A stretch of 64,000 nt of DNA, from the IMG/VR virus record IMGVR_UViG_3300020175_000005, positions 34,507-98,506 of that record; one strand, 5' to 3'. Shown here one piece after another: positions 7,185-15,527 of this stretch; the first letter of the stretch is position 1, and each line of letters begins with the position of its first letter. The notes beneath the pieces were generated by a model. That model worked only from the letters and a program-made list of their open reading frames with translations. It searched no databases and had not been told where the DNA came from. Position numbers and translations under genes: made by a program. The stretch is from a virus.

Positions 7185-7406
7185 TTAAGAATTATTAATC
7201 TTAGCTTGTTTTTTACGCCAACGTGCTTTTCCAGCCGCCGCGGCTCTCAGACGTTTCTCAGTGTTAGTCGTAAACTGTGTACGATCCCTTAACTCTTGGA
7301 AAATGCCCTCGTTGGTTAAAACTTTTTTCAATCGGCGCATTGCCTGATCTACATTATTATTGCGAACGTCTACTGCCGCTCTTTCTGATTTAGGATGTTT
7401 TGACAT
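7185..7406 (-). CDS. rpsU: Ribosomal protein bS21
   Basis: 73 residues that follow the bS21 pattern: N-terminal strand with AAVDVRNNNVDQAMRRLKKV, then an acidic/helical middle and a strongly basic tail (AAGKARWRKKQAK). bS21 sits on the 30S platform near the anti-Shine-Dalgarno region and affects initiation. Phage copies are known in pelagiphage-type viruses and may replace host S21 to favour phage mRNAs. The gene overlaps the end of the IF-3 gene, so initiation factor and ribosomal protein are made together. Confidence 0.88.
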   Translation of the reverse strand: MSKHPKSERAAVDVRNNNVDQAMRRLKKVLTNEGIFQELRDRTQFTTNTEKRLRAAAAGKARWRKKQAKINNS

Positions 7407-7929
7407 TATTTTTTATCTTGGCACTTACTCGATTGCCAGCCCTGCTAATATTTTCTAATTCAACATCAATTAAGTTAGCAAATCTATGTAATACTTCTAT
7501 TGCTAAATGATGCTTTGCTCTCTCCCTGCCACGTAAGATAACAGTTAATGTAACTGTGGCTTGTTTTTCTAAAAACTTCTGAGCATGTTTCGCTTTGGTA
7601 TTCAAGTCATTTAGATCAGTGTTGATACCTAATCGTATCTCTTTCTGTTCTGTCGCTGACTCCCGCTGACGTTTCTTTGATTCTTTAGCCTTTTGTTTTT
7701 GTTCATAAAGATACTTATTTAGGTCCACTATTTTACAAACTGGCGGATCTGCTTTTTCCACAATCAAAACCAAGTCAAGCTCTAATTGTTTAGCAAGAGC
7801 AAGTGCTTCTGTGGTCTTCATAATTTCGCTATTATCATCCCAATTGACACGTATCGTTGATTGCGTGATGTTTCTATTTGCTATAACCCTTGGGCCTTTA
7901 TCCTTGGAATTATTATACTTATTACTCAA
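7390..7929 (-). CDS. infC: Translation initiation factor IF-3, full length
   Basis: 179 residues, the usual length of bacterial IF-3, with both domains. The N-domain has NRNITQSTIRV and the signature ADPPVCKIVDLNKYLYEQ (60-77), followed by the Lys-rich linker helix. The C-domain has EIRLGINTDLNDLNTKAKHA and the RGRE motif. IF-3 keeps the 30S subunit free and proofreads start codon and initiator tRNA. It overlaps clpX upstream and bS21 downstream. A complete IF-3 in a phage is unusual and suggests control over which mRNAs are initiated. Confidence 0.92.
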   Translation of the reverse strand: MSNKYNNSKDKGPRVIANRNITQSTIRVNWDDNSEIMKTTEALALAKQLELDLVLIVEKADPPVCKIVDLNKYLYEQKQKAKESKKRQRESATEQKEIRLGINTDLNDLNTKAKHAQKFLEKQATVTLTVILRGRERAKHHLAIEVLHRFANLIDVELENISRAGNRVSAKIKNNVKTS

Positions 7930-9160
7930 TATTACTGCCTTTTTGCATGTGTGGTTTCTTACCTTTATTTATCACTTCGTCAGTAATTAACACACTAGTA
8001 AACCCCCTGGCATGATTGTCGGGAAGATTATACTGTGTGTCCATTAGTGCATCGTCTAAAATTTTTCGTAATCCCCTAGCACCAAGACCTTGATTAATCG
8101 CAATGTTAGCCACTGCCTTAACACTTTCTATTGTAAACTCTAAATTAAATTTGTCAAGTGCAAATAGAGCTTTATATTGTTCTACTAAGCTATTCTTGGG
8201 TTCTGTTAGTACTTTGACCAAGTCATCTTCAGTTAATTCACGCAATACACTTACACATGGAATTCTACCAACAAATTCTGGTATTAATCCGTACTGTACT
8301 AAGTCTCGTGTTTCCAGGTGTTCTTCCCATTGGTGTTCACTTAGTGATTTGTCAGTAAATCCAATCTTACTTTTACCTAACCGTTGCATTACCTGATTGT
8401 CTAAACCAACAAATGCTCCACTTACAATAAACAAGATATCCTTGGTATTTATTTCTATAGTTTCTGGATTAGCTTGTGGCTTATTTGGTACCTTTACCAC
8501 AGTGCCTTCCATTAACTTGAGTAAACTTTGCTGTACGCCTTCGCCACTCACATCTCTGCTCAGTGATACCATGTCGTTACGCTTTGCTTTTTTATCAATC
8601 TCGTCTACATAGATAATACCAATTTGTGCTTTTTCAATATTATAATCAGCAGCTTGAACTAGGCGCTGGATTAGTACCTCAGCATCGTCCCCGGCATATC
8701 CACTCTCAGTAATAGTAGTTGCATCAGTAATAACAAACGGCACTTCCAGTACTTTACTTAGAGTTTGGGCAATCAAAGTTTTACCTACGCCTGTGGGTCC
8801 TAATAATAACAAGTTACTTTTTTGTATGTCAACATCACCATCATTTAATAATACCCGCTTGTAATGGTTATATACTGCTACGCTTACACCTTTTTTAACA
8901 TGATCCTGACCAATTATATATTTGTTTAAATGCTCGTGTATTTTTGGAGGAGATATTCCACCAATATTTCGTTTAATATTATTAATAATTTTAGTTCGAC
9001 TATGGCGGCGCCGCTTCTTTTCTAGAATGTCATGACTCAACCCAACACATTTATCACAAATATGTATCTGCGGCGATTCGCCTTGCAGTAACTGGCTTAC
9101 TTCATCATTTGCTTTTCCACAAAAGTTGCAGTAGGGGTTATTGGATATCAGCTGGACCAT
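7922..9160 (-). CDS. clpX: ClpX, ATP-dependent unfoldase
   Basis: 412 residues, near the usual bacterial length. The C4 zinc domain has Cys11, 14, 35 and 38. Walker A is GPTGVGKT (121-128), Walker B is IIYVDEID (182-189), and the pore-2 region is SRDVSGEGVQQ (201-211). The pore-1 loop reads GYAG (154-157) where most ClpX have GYVG. The ClpP-docking IGF tripeptide is kept at 266-268, so it should engage ClpP. Sensor-2 GARGLR is present. ClpX unfolds ssrA-tagged and other substrates; the window also encodes ClpP and a tmRNA. It overlaps genes on both sides. Confidence 0.95.
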   Translation of the reverse strand: MVQLISNNPYCNFCGKANDEVSQLLQGESPQIHICDKCVGLSHDILEKKRRRHSRTKIINNIKRNIGGISPPKIHEHLNKYIIGQDHVKKGVSVAVYNHYKRVLLNDGDVDIQKSNLLLLGPTGVGKTLIAQTLSKVLEVPFVITDATTITESGYAGDDAEVLIQRLVQAADYNIEKAQIGIIYVDEIDKKAKRNDMVSLSRDVSGEGVQQSLLKLMEGTVVKVPNKPQANPETIEINTKDILFIVSGAFVGLDNQVMQRLGKSKIGFTDKSLSEHQWEEHLETRDLVQYGLIPEFVGRIPCVSVLRELTEDDLVKVLTEPKNSLVEQYKALFALDKFNLEFTIESVKAVANIAINQGLGARGLRKILDDALMDTQYNLPDNHARGFTSVLITDEVINKGKKPHMQKGSNIE

Positions 9161-9575
9161 AAAATTCTTTTTTTATCATTTGTTCGACTTCTTCCCAGTT
9201 TTGTAGTATCGGATATTTAGCTTGAACATTCAACAAGCGAATTGCATCTAATTTTTTATTTTTGGGAGAGTAAAATGCAACAAAACCGTTCTCTTTTGCA
9301 GTTGCAGCTAAAATATCAGTCCACTGGCACGTGTCTAGATCAACAATCATAATATCAACTGAACGGCTAACATACCAGAGCCAAGGGAGAGATTGCTCAT
9401 TGGTTGGTGTTTGTTGTACATAAAATATAATACTACTGGTAATACACTTTTCAATTAGTAGTTTTACATCATCAACAAACTTTTTTTGATTACTAATTAT
9501 CATTATACTAATGCCATTGTCTGTCAGCATTAAGTCGGGGCTAGTTACAGTGTAACTGCTGTTGTCTCGTTTCAT
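9138..9575 (-). CDS. Unknown protein of 145 residues next to clpX
   Basis: The protein overlaps clpX by 23 bases and is overlapped by the membrane coiled-coil gene upstream, so all are translated in one chain. Its alternation of strands and helices (ISIMIISNQKKFVDDVKLLI, then VDIMIVDLDT and GFVAFYSPKN) suggests a small alpha/beta, response-regulator-like or Rossmann-like fold. No catalytic motif is clear. An adaptor or partner of ClpX is possible by position only. Confidence 0.55.
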   Translation of the reverse strand: MKRDNSSYTVTSPDLMLTDNGISIMIISNQKKFVDDVKLLIEKCITSSIIFYVQQTPTNEQSLPWLWYVSRSVDIMIVDLDTCQWTDILAATAKENGFVAFYSPKNKKLDAIRLLNVQAKYPILQNWEEVEQMIKKEFYGPADIQ

Positions 9576-11449
9576 TTTTTACCTATATTAATTTCTTTGG
9601 TTAATGCTTGATACACTTGTTGTATAGTTTCTTCATCTGCGACTTCGAGCATTTTCTCAATTTCACCGGTTCCATCTGCATTAATAATATCTTTTACTGC
9701 AATGCGTTCAGTAGGTACATTGGATGACGGCCATAAGCCTTCTTGTTTCATATTAGCTACTGTTTTTCCAACTTGATTCAGGGTTGCTTCTCTATGCGCT
9801 TGCTTTCTTGATTTGTTGTTTAATTCATACTGTTGTTGATCAATAAGGTAGTTTTTCTTGCCTGTTTCTTCGTCAATAGTGTATTGCTGTCCTTGGTCGT
9901 CAACAAACACTACTGACTCAGCTACAGTCTGTGGTTCTGGTTTTTCTGTGACTGCTGGTTCTACAATTGGCTCTGGTTCTATCTTTTTATCTTTTATTAC
10001 TTTCTTTCGCTTGCTTGGATTGTTTTCTACAAGTGTGATACCAGCAATAACAAGAACAATTGCTAATGGATCAAATACAAATACCAATAGTAATATAACC
10101 CAACGTACTGCCTCCTCCAACATGTTTTCTGCACCGGATCCATATACCAACTCAGCAATATATTTAACTGGACCAACCTCTGCTTCAAGTTGTCTTGCAG
10201 TTGCCTCTAAAGTATACTTTTGTTCAATGAGAATGTCAATAGCAGAATTAGCAGATTTAATTTTATCAGTCTCTGCTTGAATAGTGTCTTCAACTTGATT
10301 GTCGGCACCGATTTGTATATTATTACGCAGGCGCTGTATTAGTTCTTGGCTTGCCAATACCTGTGCATCTGCACTATTTCTAATTCTAGCAATTTCATCT
10401 CTTGCTGTTGCGATTGCAGGAGACTCTGTAGAACGCACTTCTTCAATCTTACCCAGCATTGTTACTTCACGTTGTTTAAGTGTAGGTATTTGTGTTGTGC
10501 GAATGTTGTCAACCACGTTAGCTAATCGCTTACGTTCAGCTTCAACTTGTCCAGTTGCATCTACCCGTATTTTAGATACATCTGTTTGTATTTGTGTGAT
10601 GCGCTCACGTTGTGCATCAACCCAAGCTACCAATGCTCTGCGTGTGTTGTTACCAAATGCTCCGTCACTTGTTACTCCGATAATCGCCTGTCCAGCACGT
10701 ACTTGTTCACGCTCTTTGCTTTGTAGTTGATTGGTTACACGGATAATTTCTTGCTCAATGCTTGTGATGTTGTTTAGTAACGGCTCAACTGTTGAAGTAT
10801 CTGCATTTAGTGTTGTAATTTTTTGTTCATATTCATTGGCAGTTGCCTCGAGCCTTAATACTTCTGCTTTTATGCTAGTAAGTTGTTCTTCATACGGGGC
10901 AGTACGAGTTGCATCATCAGATCTTGCATTTTGTATAATAAGGTTTTGTTCTTCAATTGCAGGTTGAATGCGGATGTATGTGTTGTCAATACGCTGTTGT
11001 TCAGTATTGATTTGTTCTTGCAGACTGTCATTTTCATTACCAGTACTGGTTTCTGCTTTTATAATTTTTTGTTCCGCTCTAGCAATGATTGATTCATTAC
11101 GTGCGATATCAGTATTAATACGTTCAATCTGAGCCACGCCCTCAGTCGCTAAACTTGTTTGTTCAATATGTGCTTTGGATAGGAAACCAAAGATTCCCAT
11201 GCTCGTGATGAACATTAATGTTAATACTGCTACAGTCAAATATGTTTTAATGAGAAATGCTGCTTGCTTCCAATACAAATGTAACCACACTGCTGAAGTT
11301 AGCTTTCCTATTTCCAACACAACACCCATAATAATAATAGGCACCATGGCACTAGCAAAGATTGCCACTAACCCAATAATACTATAATATGCTGCAACTA
11401 TACTAATTGACAGGGCGGCAAATATTGTCCAAAAGCCGTATAATCTCAT
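9572..11449 (-). CDS. Membrane-anchored coiled-coil protein with a peptidoglycan-binding-like insert
   Basis: 625 residues. The first 95 contain about three hydrophobic helices; residues 95-460 are a long charged coiled coil; another hydrophobic segment (WVILLLVFVFDPLAIVLVIA) follows, then an acidic Pro/Glu/Val-rich cytoplasmic-type tail. Inside the coiled coil, IGVTSDGAFGNNTRRALVAW resembles the core of PG_binding_1 domains ('GVTPDGIFGPKT..A..AF'). It may span the envelope and act in lysis timing, superinfection exclusion or membrane organisation. Conserved large membrane proteins of this shape occur in marine T4-like phages; function unknown. Confidence 0.6.
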   Translation of the reverse strand: MRLYGFWTIFAALSISIVAAYYSIIGLVAIFASAMVPIIIMGVVLEIGKLTSAVWLHLYWKQAAFLIKTYLTVAVLTLMFITSMGIFGFLSKAHIEQTSLATEGVAQIERINTDIARNESIIARAEQKIIKAETSTGNENDSLQEQINTEQQRIDNTYIRIQPAIEEQNLIIQNARSDDATRTAPYEEQLTSIKAEVLRLEATANEYEQKITTLNADTSTVEPLLNNITSIEQEIIRVTNQLQSKEREQVRAGQAIIGVTSDGAFGNNTRRALVAWVDAQRERITQIQTDVSKIRVDATGQVEAERKRLANVVDNIRTTQIPTLKQREVTMLGKIEEVRSTESPAIATARDEIARIRNSADAQVLASQELIQRLRNNIQIGADNQVEDTIQAETDKIKSANSAIDILIEQKYTLEATARQLEAEVGPVKYIAELVYGSGAENMLEEAVRWVILLLVFVFDPLAIVLVIAGITLVENNPSKRKKVIKDKKIEPEPIVEPAVTEKPEPQTVAESVVFVDDQGQQYTIDEETGKKNYLIDQQQYELNNKSRKQAHREATLNQVGKTVANMKQEGLWPSSNVPTERIAVKDIINADGTGEIEKMLEVADEETIQQVYQALTKEINIGKK

Positions 11450-11799
11450 TTTAAATAATATGGATTAGCAAATCCACGCTCCACCAATGTATCATTTATA
11501 TTAGTCGTTTCCTGTGTTTCAGGATCAATAGAATATATAATTCCCAAGATCCTTCCAAACTTTCCTCGTTTATTTAATATAGTTTCAACAATAAATTCAG
11601 AGGTCAATAATTCAGTTAAGCATTGTTTTGATCCCAAGCCTAATATTTTTTCTTCTTCATTTTTAGATCTACTAGTGGGAGTATCAATACCATATAATCG
11701 GATCCGCTGTTTGACAAAAACACTAAATCCAAGATCAATCTCAGCATCGATTGTGTCACCATCAATGACTCTAATTAATTTTGCTTTATATGTATACAT
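11446..11799 (-). CDS. Staphylococcal nuclease-like (thermonuclease) protein, cytoplasmic
   Basis: 117 residues forming one SNase OB-fold domain: VIDGDTIDAEID (11-22), RIRLYGIDTPTSR with the catalytic Arg region, then a C-terminal LVERGFANPYY. No signal peptide. The family cleaves DNA and RNA with calcium, so it may help degrade host nucleic acid. A second, exported SNase lies at 25628-26077. It overlaps the membrane coiled-coil gene by ATGA. Confidence 0.8.
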   Translation of the reverse strand: MYTYKAKLIRVIDGDTIDAEIDLGFSVFVKQRIRLYGIDTPTSRSKNEEEKILGLGSKQCLTELLTSEFIVETILNKRGKFGRILGIIYSIDPETQETTNINDTLVERGFANPYYLK

Positions 11800-11827
11800 G
11801 CGCTTTACCTTTGTTTAAAAAAAGATA

Positions 11828-11845
11828 CACATGTATCTTCCATAT
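11828..11845 (-). terminator. Weak AT-rich terminator after the P-loop kinase gene
   Basis: AGATACA/TGTATCT inverted repeat followed by seven T's on the minus strand, between the stop at 11885 and the nuclease start. The stem is short and AT-rich, so termination may be partial. Confidence 0.5.
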
Positions 11846-11847
11846 AT

Positions 11848-11855
11848 TATTTATT
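11848..11855 (-). promoter_or_regulatory. Late promoter-like motif AATAAATA
   Basis: One mismatch from TATAAATA on the minus strand, about 50 bp upstream of the nuclease gene. It could start the unit that runs through the membrane protein, clpX, infC and rpsU. Confidence 0.4.
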
Positions 11856-11884
11856 ACTTTATCAGCAATCCAAATATTACTACT

Positions 11885-12568
11885 TTATTTTTTATTATCC
11901 TGTATCCAACGTTTGGCGGCTGGCATCTTGGGAGGTGTACCCAAAAATTTACGTAGATTTTTGTCTACTTCTTGGAAGTTTTCTGCGCGATCTGGATCTT
12001 CCAATCCACCCGAATTATCAACAACTAGGAAATTTGCCGCGCCAAACAGTTGTTGAAATTTCATAAGGTTCTGTTGTACAGATTGCCACATTTTAGTGAC
12101 CATCTCAGCGGGTATACTTCTTGCTCGAGCTTGGTTACGTTGTTGTGCTACTGCTTCGCTGGTGTTGACAAAAATCATCAGTGTGTCATAGCCAAGTTCT
12201 TTGAGTGCTTTGTTTGCTTTGGATACTTTGGCAACATCTTTACCAGTGCCGTCGATAATAAGACCCAAGCGTCCATCCAGGTAGATATTTTCACGCTTTT
12301 TAGTAAGTGACTTGGCACGGTCTCGTGTCTCTTGTCCTTGTGGACTAGCAATAACTTCTGGATCACTCATATCCATGTCATGCTTTTGCATCAAATATTC
12401 GTAGATTTCATCACTATTGACACTTTTAAGACCAGAACCAGCAAGCATCCGGTTGGCGACAAAACTTTTGCCACTGCCAGGACCACCTGCTAGGAATACT
12501 GCTTTAAAAATGTGAGGATCGTTGGGACCTTCTTCAATCTGCTGTTCTAGTATATCATGTATTTTCAT
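11885..12568 (-). CDS. P-loop kinase, zeta-toxin/AAA-33-like
   Basis: 227 residues with Walker A GGPGSGKS at 28-35, a DE-rich segment after it, and LGLIIDGTGKD, which reads like a kinase Walker B region. Similar P-loop proteins of T4-like phages are annotated as AAA, zeta toxin or polynucleotide-kinase-like. The substrate is unknown. The start codon lies only 5 bp from a CATAAATA motif that overlaps the upstream stop codon, so the mRNA may be leaderless or translation may be coupled. Confidence 0.65.
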   Translation of the reverse strand: MKIHDILEQQIEEGPNDPHIFKAVFLAGGPGSGKSFVANRMLAGSGLKSVNSDEIYEYLMQKHDMDMSDPEVIASPQGQETRDRAKSLTKKRENIYLDGRLGLIIDGTGKDVAKVSKANKALKELGYDTLMIFVNTSEAVAQQRNQARARSIPAEMVTKMWQSVQQNLMKFQQLFGAANFLVVDNSGGLEDPDRAENFQEVDKNLRKFLGTPPKMPAAKRWIQDNKK

Positions 12569-12573
12569 GCCGA

Positions 12574-12581
12574 TATTTATG
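12574..12581 (-). promoter_or_regulatory. Late promoter-like motif CATAAATA
   Basis: One mismatch from the late consensus; its TAA is also the stop of the upstream structural gene. The next ATG is 5 bp away, which predicts a leaderless transcript if the promoter is used. Confidence 0.4.
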
Positions 12582-13425
12582 CAGGGTTGTCAATTAGGAT
12601 TACACAAAATGAACTACTTACTAGTGAATTATTTGTAGTACTGTAAGCACGAACTTCAATATCATCACATTCATTTACTACAATTGGGATATTATAGTTT
12701 TTAGCATATGTTGTTGCGCTTACTGTGATAATATCACGAGCATTCCAACTACCGTCGCCTGGTGCATCTGGATCACGTGTCATAAGCATTGCAATTGCAT
12801 CTGTATTTTGTTTACCAGCACCAACAGTCCATTGTGTAATATAACCTGTCTTACCTGCCGGAATTGTATATTGTGCCATAAACGTTTGTCCACGTCCTGC
12901 TGCATTTGAACCTGTTCCATCAATGCCGATAATTGCTAATACTGTTGATGTATCATCACTAGTAATACTGATAGTTCCTTCGTTAACACCACTAGAACCT
13001 GCTGTTAATATTTTAACACGAAACACACGTTTAAATGCTCCAATGGTGGTTGTGCCAACATCAACTGTTTCCACAACAACTTCACCTGCTTGATTCATGC
13101 CTTGTATCTCTACAATTCTAGCACCAGAACCAGCTGGCGCATCTTCTATGCTATCACTTGTTACAGTAAGTGTTTCGGCTGTTTCAATGTATGTGTAAAT
13201 TCCGCCGCCGTCCCAGATGGTTTCTTTATCACTGTCTACGTCTAGGTTCATACCAAACTTTTCAATATGGCTTACGCCGTCAATATCGCCGTCTGCTAGT
13301 TGTATACCCCAACCAAAGTTATTTCCAATAACTCGTAGTGCAGGAAGTCCTGCAGCGTTGTATTCCATTGCGCGGTTTGGTCCGCTTAAATTTGGATCTT
13401 TATGTGGATGTTGATAATCACTCAT
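12577..13425 (-). CDS. Probable virion structural protein, beta-rich
   Basis: 282 residues, rich in Gly, Thr, Ser and Val with many short strands and no enzyme motif. The N-terminus (SGPNRAMEYNAAGLPALRVIGNN) and the repeated strand-turn pattern resemble phage capsid-decoration or tail-associated beta-sandwich proteins. It is followed by a P-loop kinase gene and preceded by a gene for a basic Cys-containing protein also conserved in T4-like phages. Function not recognised. Confidence 0.5.
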   Translation of the reverse strand: MSDYQHPHKDPNLSGPNRAMEYNAAGLPALRVIGNNFGWGIQLADGDIDGVSHIEKFGMNLDVDSDKETIWDGGGIYTYIETAETLTVTSDSIEDAPAGSGARIVEIQGMNQAGEVVVETVDVGTTTIGAFKRVFRVKILTAGSSGVNEGTISITSDDTSTVLAIIGIDGTGSNAAGRGQTFMAQYTIPAGKTGYITQWTVGAGKQNTDAIAMLMTRDPDAPGDGSWNARDIITVSATTYAKNYNIPIVVNECDDIEVRAYSTTNNSLVSSSFCVILIDNPA

Positions 13426-13436
13426 TGTTTAATTCC

Positions 13437-13913
13437 TTACCATTTTCTACAAGACCAATAACGTGCTTTTGTCTTTGGTCCTGGATTGTCACAATTATGT
13501 CTTGCTCTAAAACTCTTACGTGCTTTGGGATTATTTTTTCGAATCTTCATAGCTTTGCCTTTGACACTGCTTCCGCCGTGACCAAAGTTAACTTTCTTAA
13601 CGTTTCCTGTTTTTGGGTCCTTAACATATACTTTAAACTTCTTTACATCGCCTTGCATTGGCTTGTTTAGTTTAACAGTACGTCCTTGATATTCCGCTTC
13701 AAAAAGTTCACTTTCGCACAGGCTATAACCCAAGTAACCATAATCTTCAAAAAATTCTTCGTCACATTCATAAGTGTATTCTGTTTCACTTACTTTAACA
13801 CAATTATTAACACGCTTGCCACCTTTCATTTTGGTGCCATCCTTACGGTAGCCCTTCCAACATGATGGATCTAAACGTTGTTCTGCTTCTGTTACGAATT
13901 CATCAATTTTCAT
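13437..13913 (-). CDS. Conserved T4-like phage protein with basic Cys-containing C-terminus
   Basis: 158 residues from the ATG at 13911-13913, which has a good AAGGAAG ribosome site; a longer frame to 13964 crosses a terminator and is unlikely. The N-terminal part has several Cys and acidic residues. The C-terminal half is strongly basic and ends RHNCDNPGPKTKARYWSCRKW, a pattern I remember from many marine T4-like phages without a known role. It may bind DNA or be a head protein. Confidence 0.6.
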   Translation of the reverse strand: MKIDEFVTEAEQRLDPSCWKGYRKDGTKMKGGKRVNNCVKVSETEYTYECDEEFFEDYGYLGYSLCESELFEAEYQGRTVKLNKPMQGDVKKFKVYVKDPKTGNVKKVNFGHGGSSVKGKAMKIRKNNPKARKSFRARHNCDNPGPKTKARYWSCRKW

Positions 13914-13935
13914 TTTATGCTTCCTTAGATGATAA

Positions 13936-13955
13936 AGGGGAGCAGAAGCTCCCCT
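13936..13955 (-). terminator. Terminator hairpin after clpP
   Basis: Perfect 8-bp AGGGGAGC/GCTCCCCT stem with an AGAA loop, followed by TTTATC on the minus strand, 27 bp beyond the clpP stop. Confidence 0.75.
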
Positions 13956-13965
13956 ACTATACATC

Positions 13966-13973
13966 TATTTATG
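13966..13973 (-). promoter_or_regulatory. Late promoter-like motif CATAAATA
   Basis: One mismatch from TATAAATA, in the 17-bp gap between clpP and the terminator. It may serve the gene at 13437-13913, although the clpP terminator would then lie within its leader. Confidence 0.3.
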
Positions 13974-13982
13974 CATATTTAA

Positions 13983-14597
13983 TTATTTTTTAACGATAAC
14001 CTTGTCTGCCAAGCCCCATTCAACTGCTTCTGATGCTGATAGGAATGTATCAAACTTCATTGTCTCAAACATATCTTCATATGTCTTGCCCGCTGTATTG
14101 TGCTTGACATATGTTTCAGTAAGCTGACGATTTAGTTTTTTGCTTTCTTCAAAGCTGCGGATTGCGTCTTCCATCTCAAGTTCTTGTACATGTACACTGC
14201 CGCTTGTACCACGTGTACCTGAGCTAACACGGTGAATCATTGTACGACTGTTGGGCAATACAAGACGCTTGCCGGGTTCACCTGCCATTGCCAAGAAGCT
14301 GCCCATACTGCATGCTTGTCCCATTACAATTGTTGATACTGGTGCATTGATAAACTGCATTGTATCGTAAATCGCAAGGCCGCTTGTTACACTACCGCCT
14401 GGGCTGTTAATATAGAAGTTGATATCTTCTTCACTGTTTTGTGATTCTAGGAAAAGCATTTGTGCTACTACTAAGTTTGCACTGTTATCGTTTACTTCGC
14501 CGTTGAGCATTACAATACGGTCTTTGAGTAGACGGCTGTAAATGTCGTATGAACGTTCACCACGTCCTGTTTGTTCTACCACCATAGGTACTAGCAT
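13983..14597 (-). CDS. clpP: ClpP, serine protease subunit
   Basis: 204 residues, close to the usual length. The triad is intact: Ser97 in [11 protein letters not shown], His122 in MIHR, and Asp183 in [16 protein letters not shown] by alignment. The start [20 protein letters not shown] matches the processed N-terminus of bacterial ClpP, and oxyanion residues SPGGS are at 65-69. ClpP forms a barrel that ClpX or ClpA feed. It has its own sigma70-like promoter and terminator, so it is expressed apart from clpX. Phage ClpP proteins are sometimes prohead proteases, but the strong similarity to housekeeping ClpP argues otherwise. Confidence 0.95.
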   Translation of the reverse strand: MLVPMVVEQTGRGERSYDIYSRLLKDRIVMLNGEVNDNSANLVVAQMLFLESQNSEEDINFYINSPGGSVTSGLAIYDTMQFINAPVSTIVMGQACSMGSFLAMAGEPGKRLVLPNSRTMIHRVSSGTRGTSGSVHVQELEMEDAIRSFEESKKLNRQLTETYVKHNTAGKTYEDMFETMKFDTFLSASEAVEWGLADKVIVKK

Positions 14598-14629
14598 GTT
14601 TGTTTTCCTTTTTAGATTGTATACTATAT

Positions 14630-14658
14630 AATTTATAGTATGACTGTGTTTATGTCAA
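14630..14658 (-). promoter_or_regulatory. Sigma70-like promoter for clpP
   Basis: TTGACA (14653-14658), 17 bp, TAAATT (14630-14635) on the minus strand; the -10 lies within CTATAAATTA, which also resembles a late motif. clpP starts 33 bp downstream with an AGGAAAA ribosome site. Confidence 0.65.
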
Positions 14659-15527
14659 TATATTTTTTTTGTATTGTACCTAGCTTGTAAATCAAAGATA
14701 ATACTGTAACGGGTATCTAAATTTGGATCTGGGTTGTGTGTCATGCCATGTGTAGTAACTTTCCAGCCGCTTCGTTCTGCATGCTCGCCGAACATCCACA
14801 GCATCTGGTTGTTTTCCAAACCATCCATTGTTTCCCATTTCTCAGTTTTTGTATTTTTTGCATGAAACTCCACATAATTTTCTCCTAGATGTAAACCAGC
14901 CAATGTCTCGTCACAATGCTCGTCACCAAAACGTTCAGTATTGTGAGCTCTGTGTTCTGATCTATTTGCATCATTGGCTGTAGGAGTACTGTACTCAATA
15001 ATCATTAGTTTATGCAATACACGTCCCCAATCGGGCTTTTGTTCACTATAGCATTCGTCGGTATAATATTCAAGAATTGGTTTAAAATCCGTATGCATGT
15101 TTACAAAATACTGCAATTCTTCAGGTGCCGTTTCATTTAACTTGTCCGCAGTCCAATCAAAGATATACACTTTGCGGCGCTGGACATAGTCATCAGCATC
15201 GCCAATATCACCATGCCAGTCAGTTGGTCCCACCATCGTGTCTATATCATAACCGTACACAGGTCCCTGATGCCAGTGAGAAAAACTTTTATCAGGAATG
15301 TTTTCATCCTTCCAATTCTCAACTACTGGAGATTCATCATTCTCAATATTATTGATTTCAAAAAATACATCTGTATTCATCTTCTTCATTAGACGTTCAG
15401 CCATCGCAAACCGATCTTTATACTTGGTTGCCAATAGTTGACTATCCACAATAGGCCACTCTCCAGTTTCCTGCATTGACCTCAATTCTTCATTTTGAAA
15501 TACTTTTTCATTCATATTGTTTTGCAT
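14655..15527 (-). CDS. 2OG-Fe(II) oxygenase-like protein (paralogue of the gene at 63108)
   Basis: 290 residues. The C-terminal half has FGDEHCDETLAGLHLGEN, with an HxD pair, then TTHGMTHNPDPNLDTRYSII with a distal His and an Arg. The protein at 63108-63854 keeps the same elements (HEDENYGSLHLGE, TTHGVTY, RYSIIF). The HxD...H...R order is that of 2-oxoglutarate Fe(II) dioxygenases; the assignment is inference from this motif order. The N-terminal 100 residues are unrelated to any family I recognise. The stop overlaps the clpP promoter. Confidence 0.55.
   Translation of the reverse strand: MQNNMNEKVFQNEELRSMQETGEWPIVDSQLLATKYKDRFAMAERLMKKMNTDVFFEINNIENDESPVVENWKDENIPDKSFSHWHQGPVYGYDIDTMVGPTDWHGDIGDADDYVQRRKVYIFDWTADKLNETAPEELQYFVNMHTDFKPILEYYTDECYSEQKPDWGRVLHKLMIIEYSTPTANDANRSEHRAHNTERFGDEHCDETLAGLHLGENYVEFHAKNTKTEKWETMDGLENNQMLWMFGEHAERSGWKVTTHGMTHNPDPNLDTRYSIIFDLQARYNTKKIY

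Noticed and set aside
13437-13964. A longer start for the basic Cys-containing protein
   Set aside because: The extra codons translate the clpP terminator hairpin and lack a ribosome site.
13983-14597. Head maturation protease (gp21-like) instead of ClpP
   Set aside because: The N-terminus, triad spacing and full-length match fit housekeeping ClpP, and the gene is not next to capsid genes.
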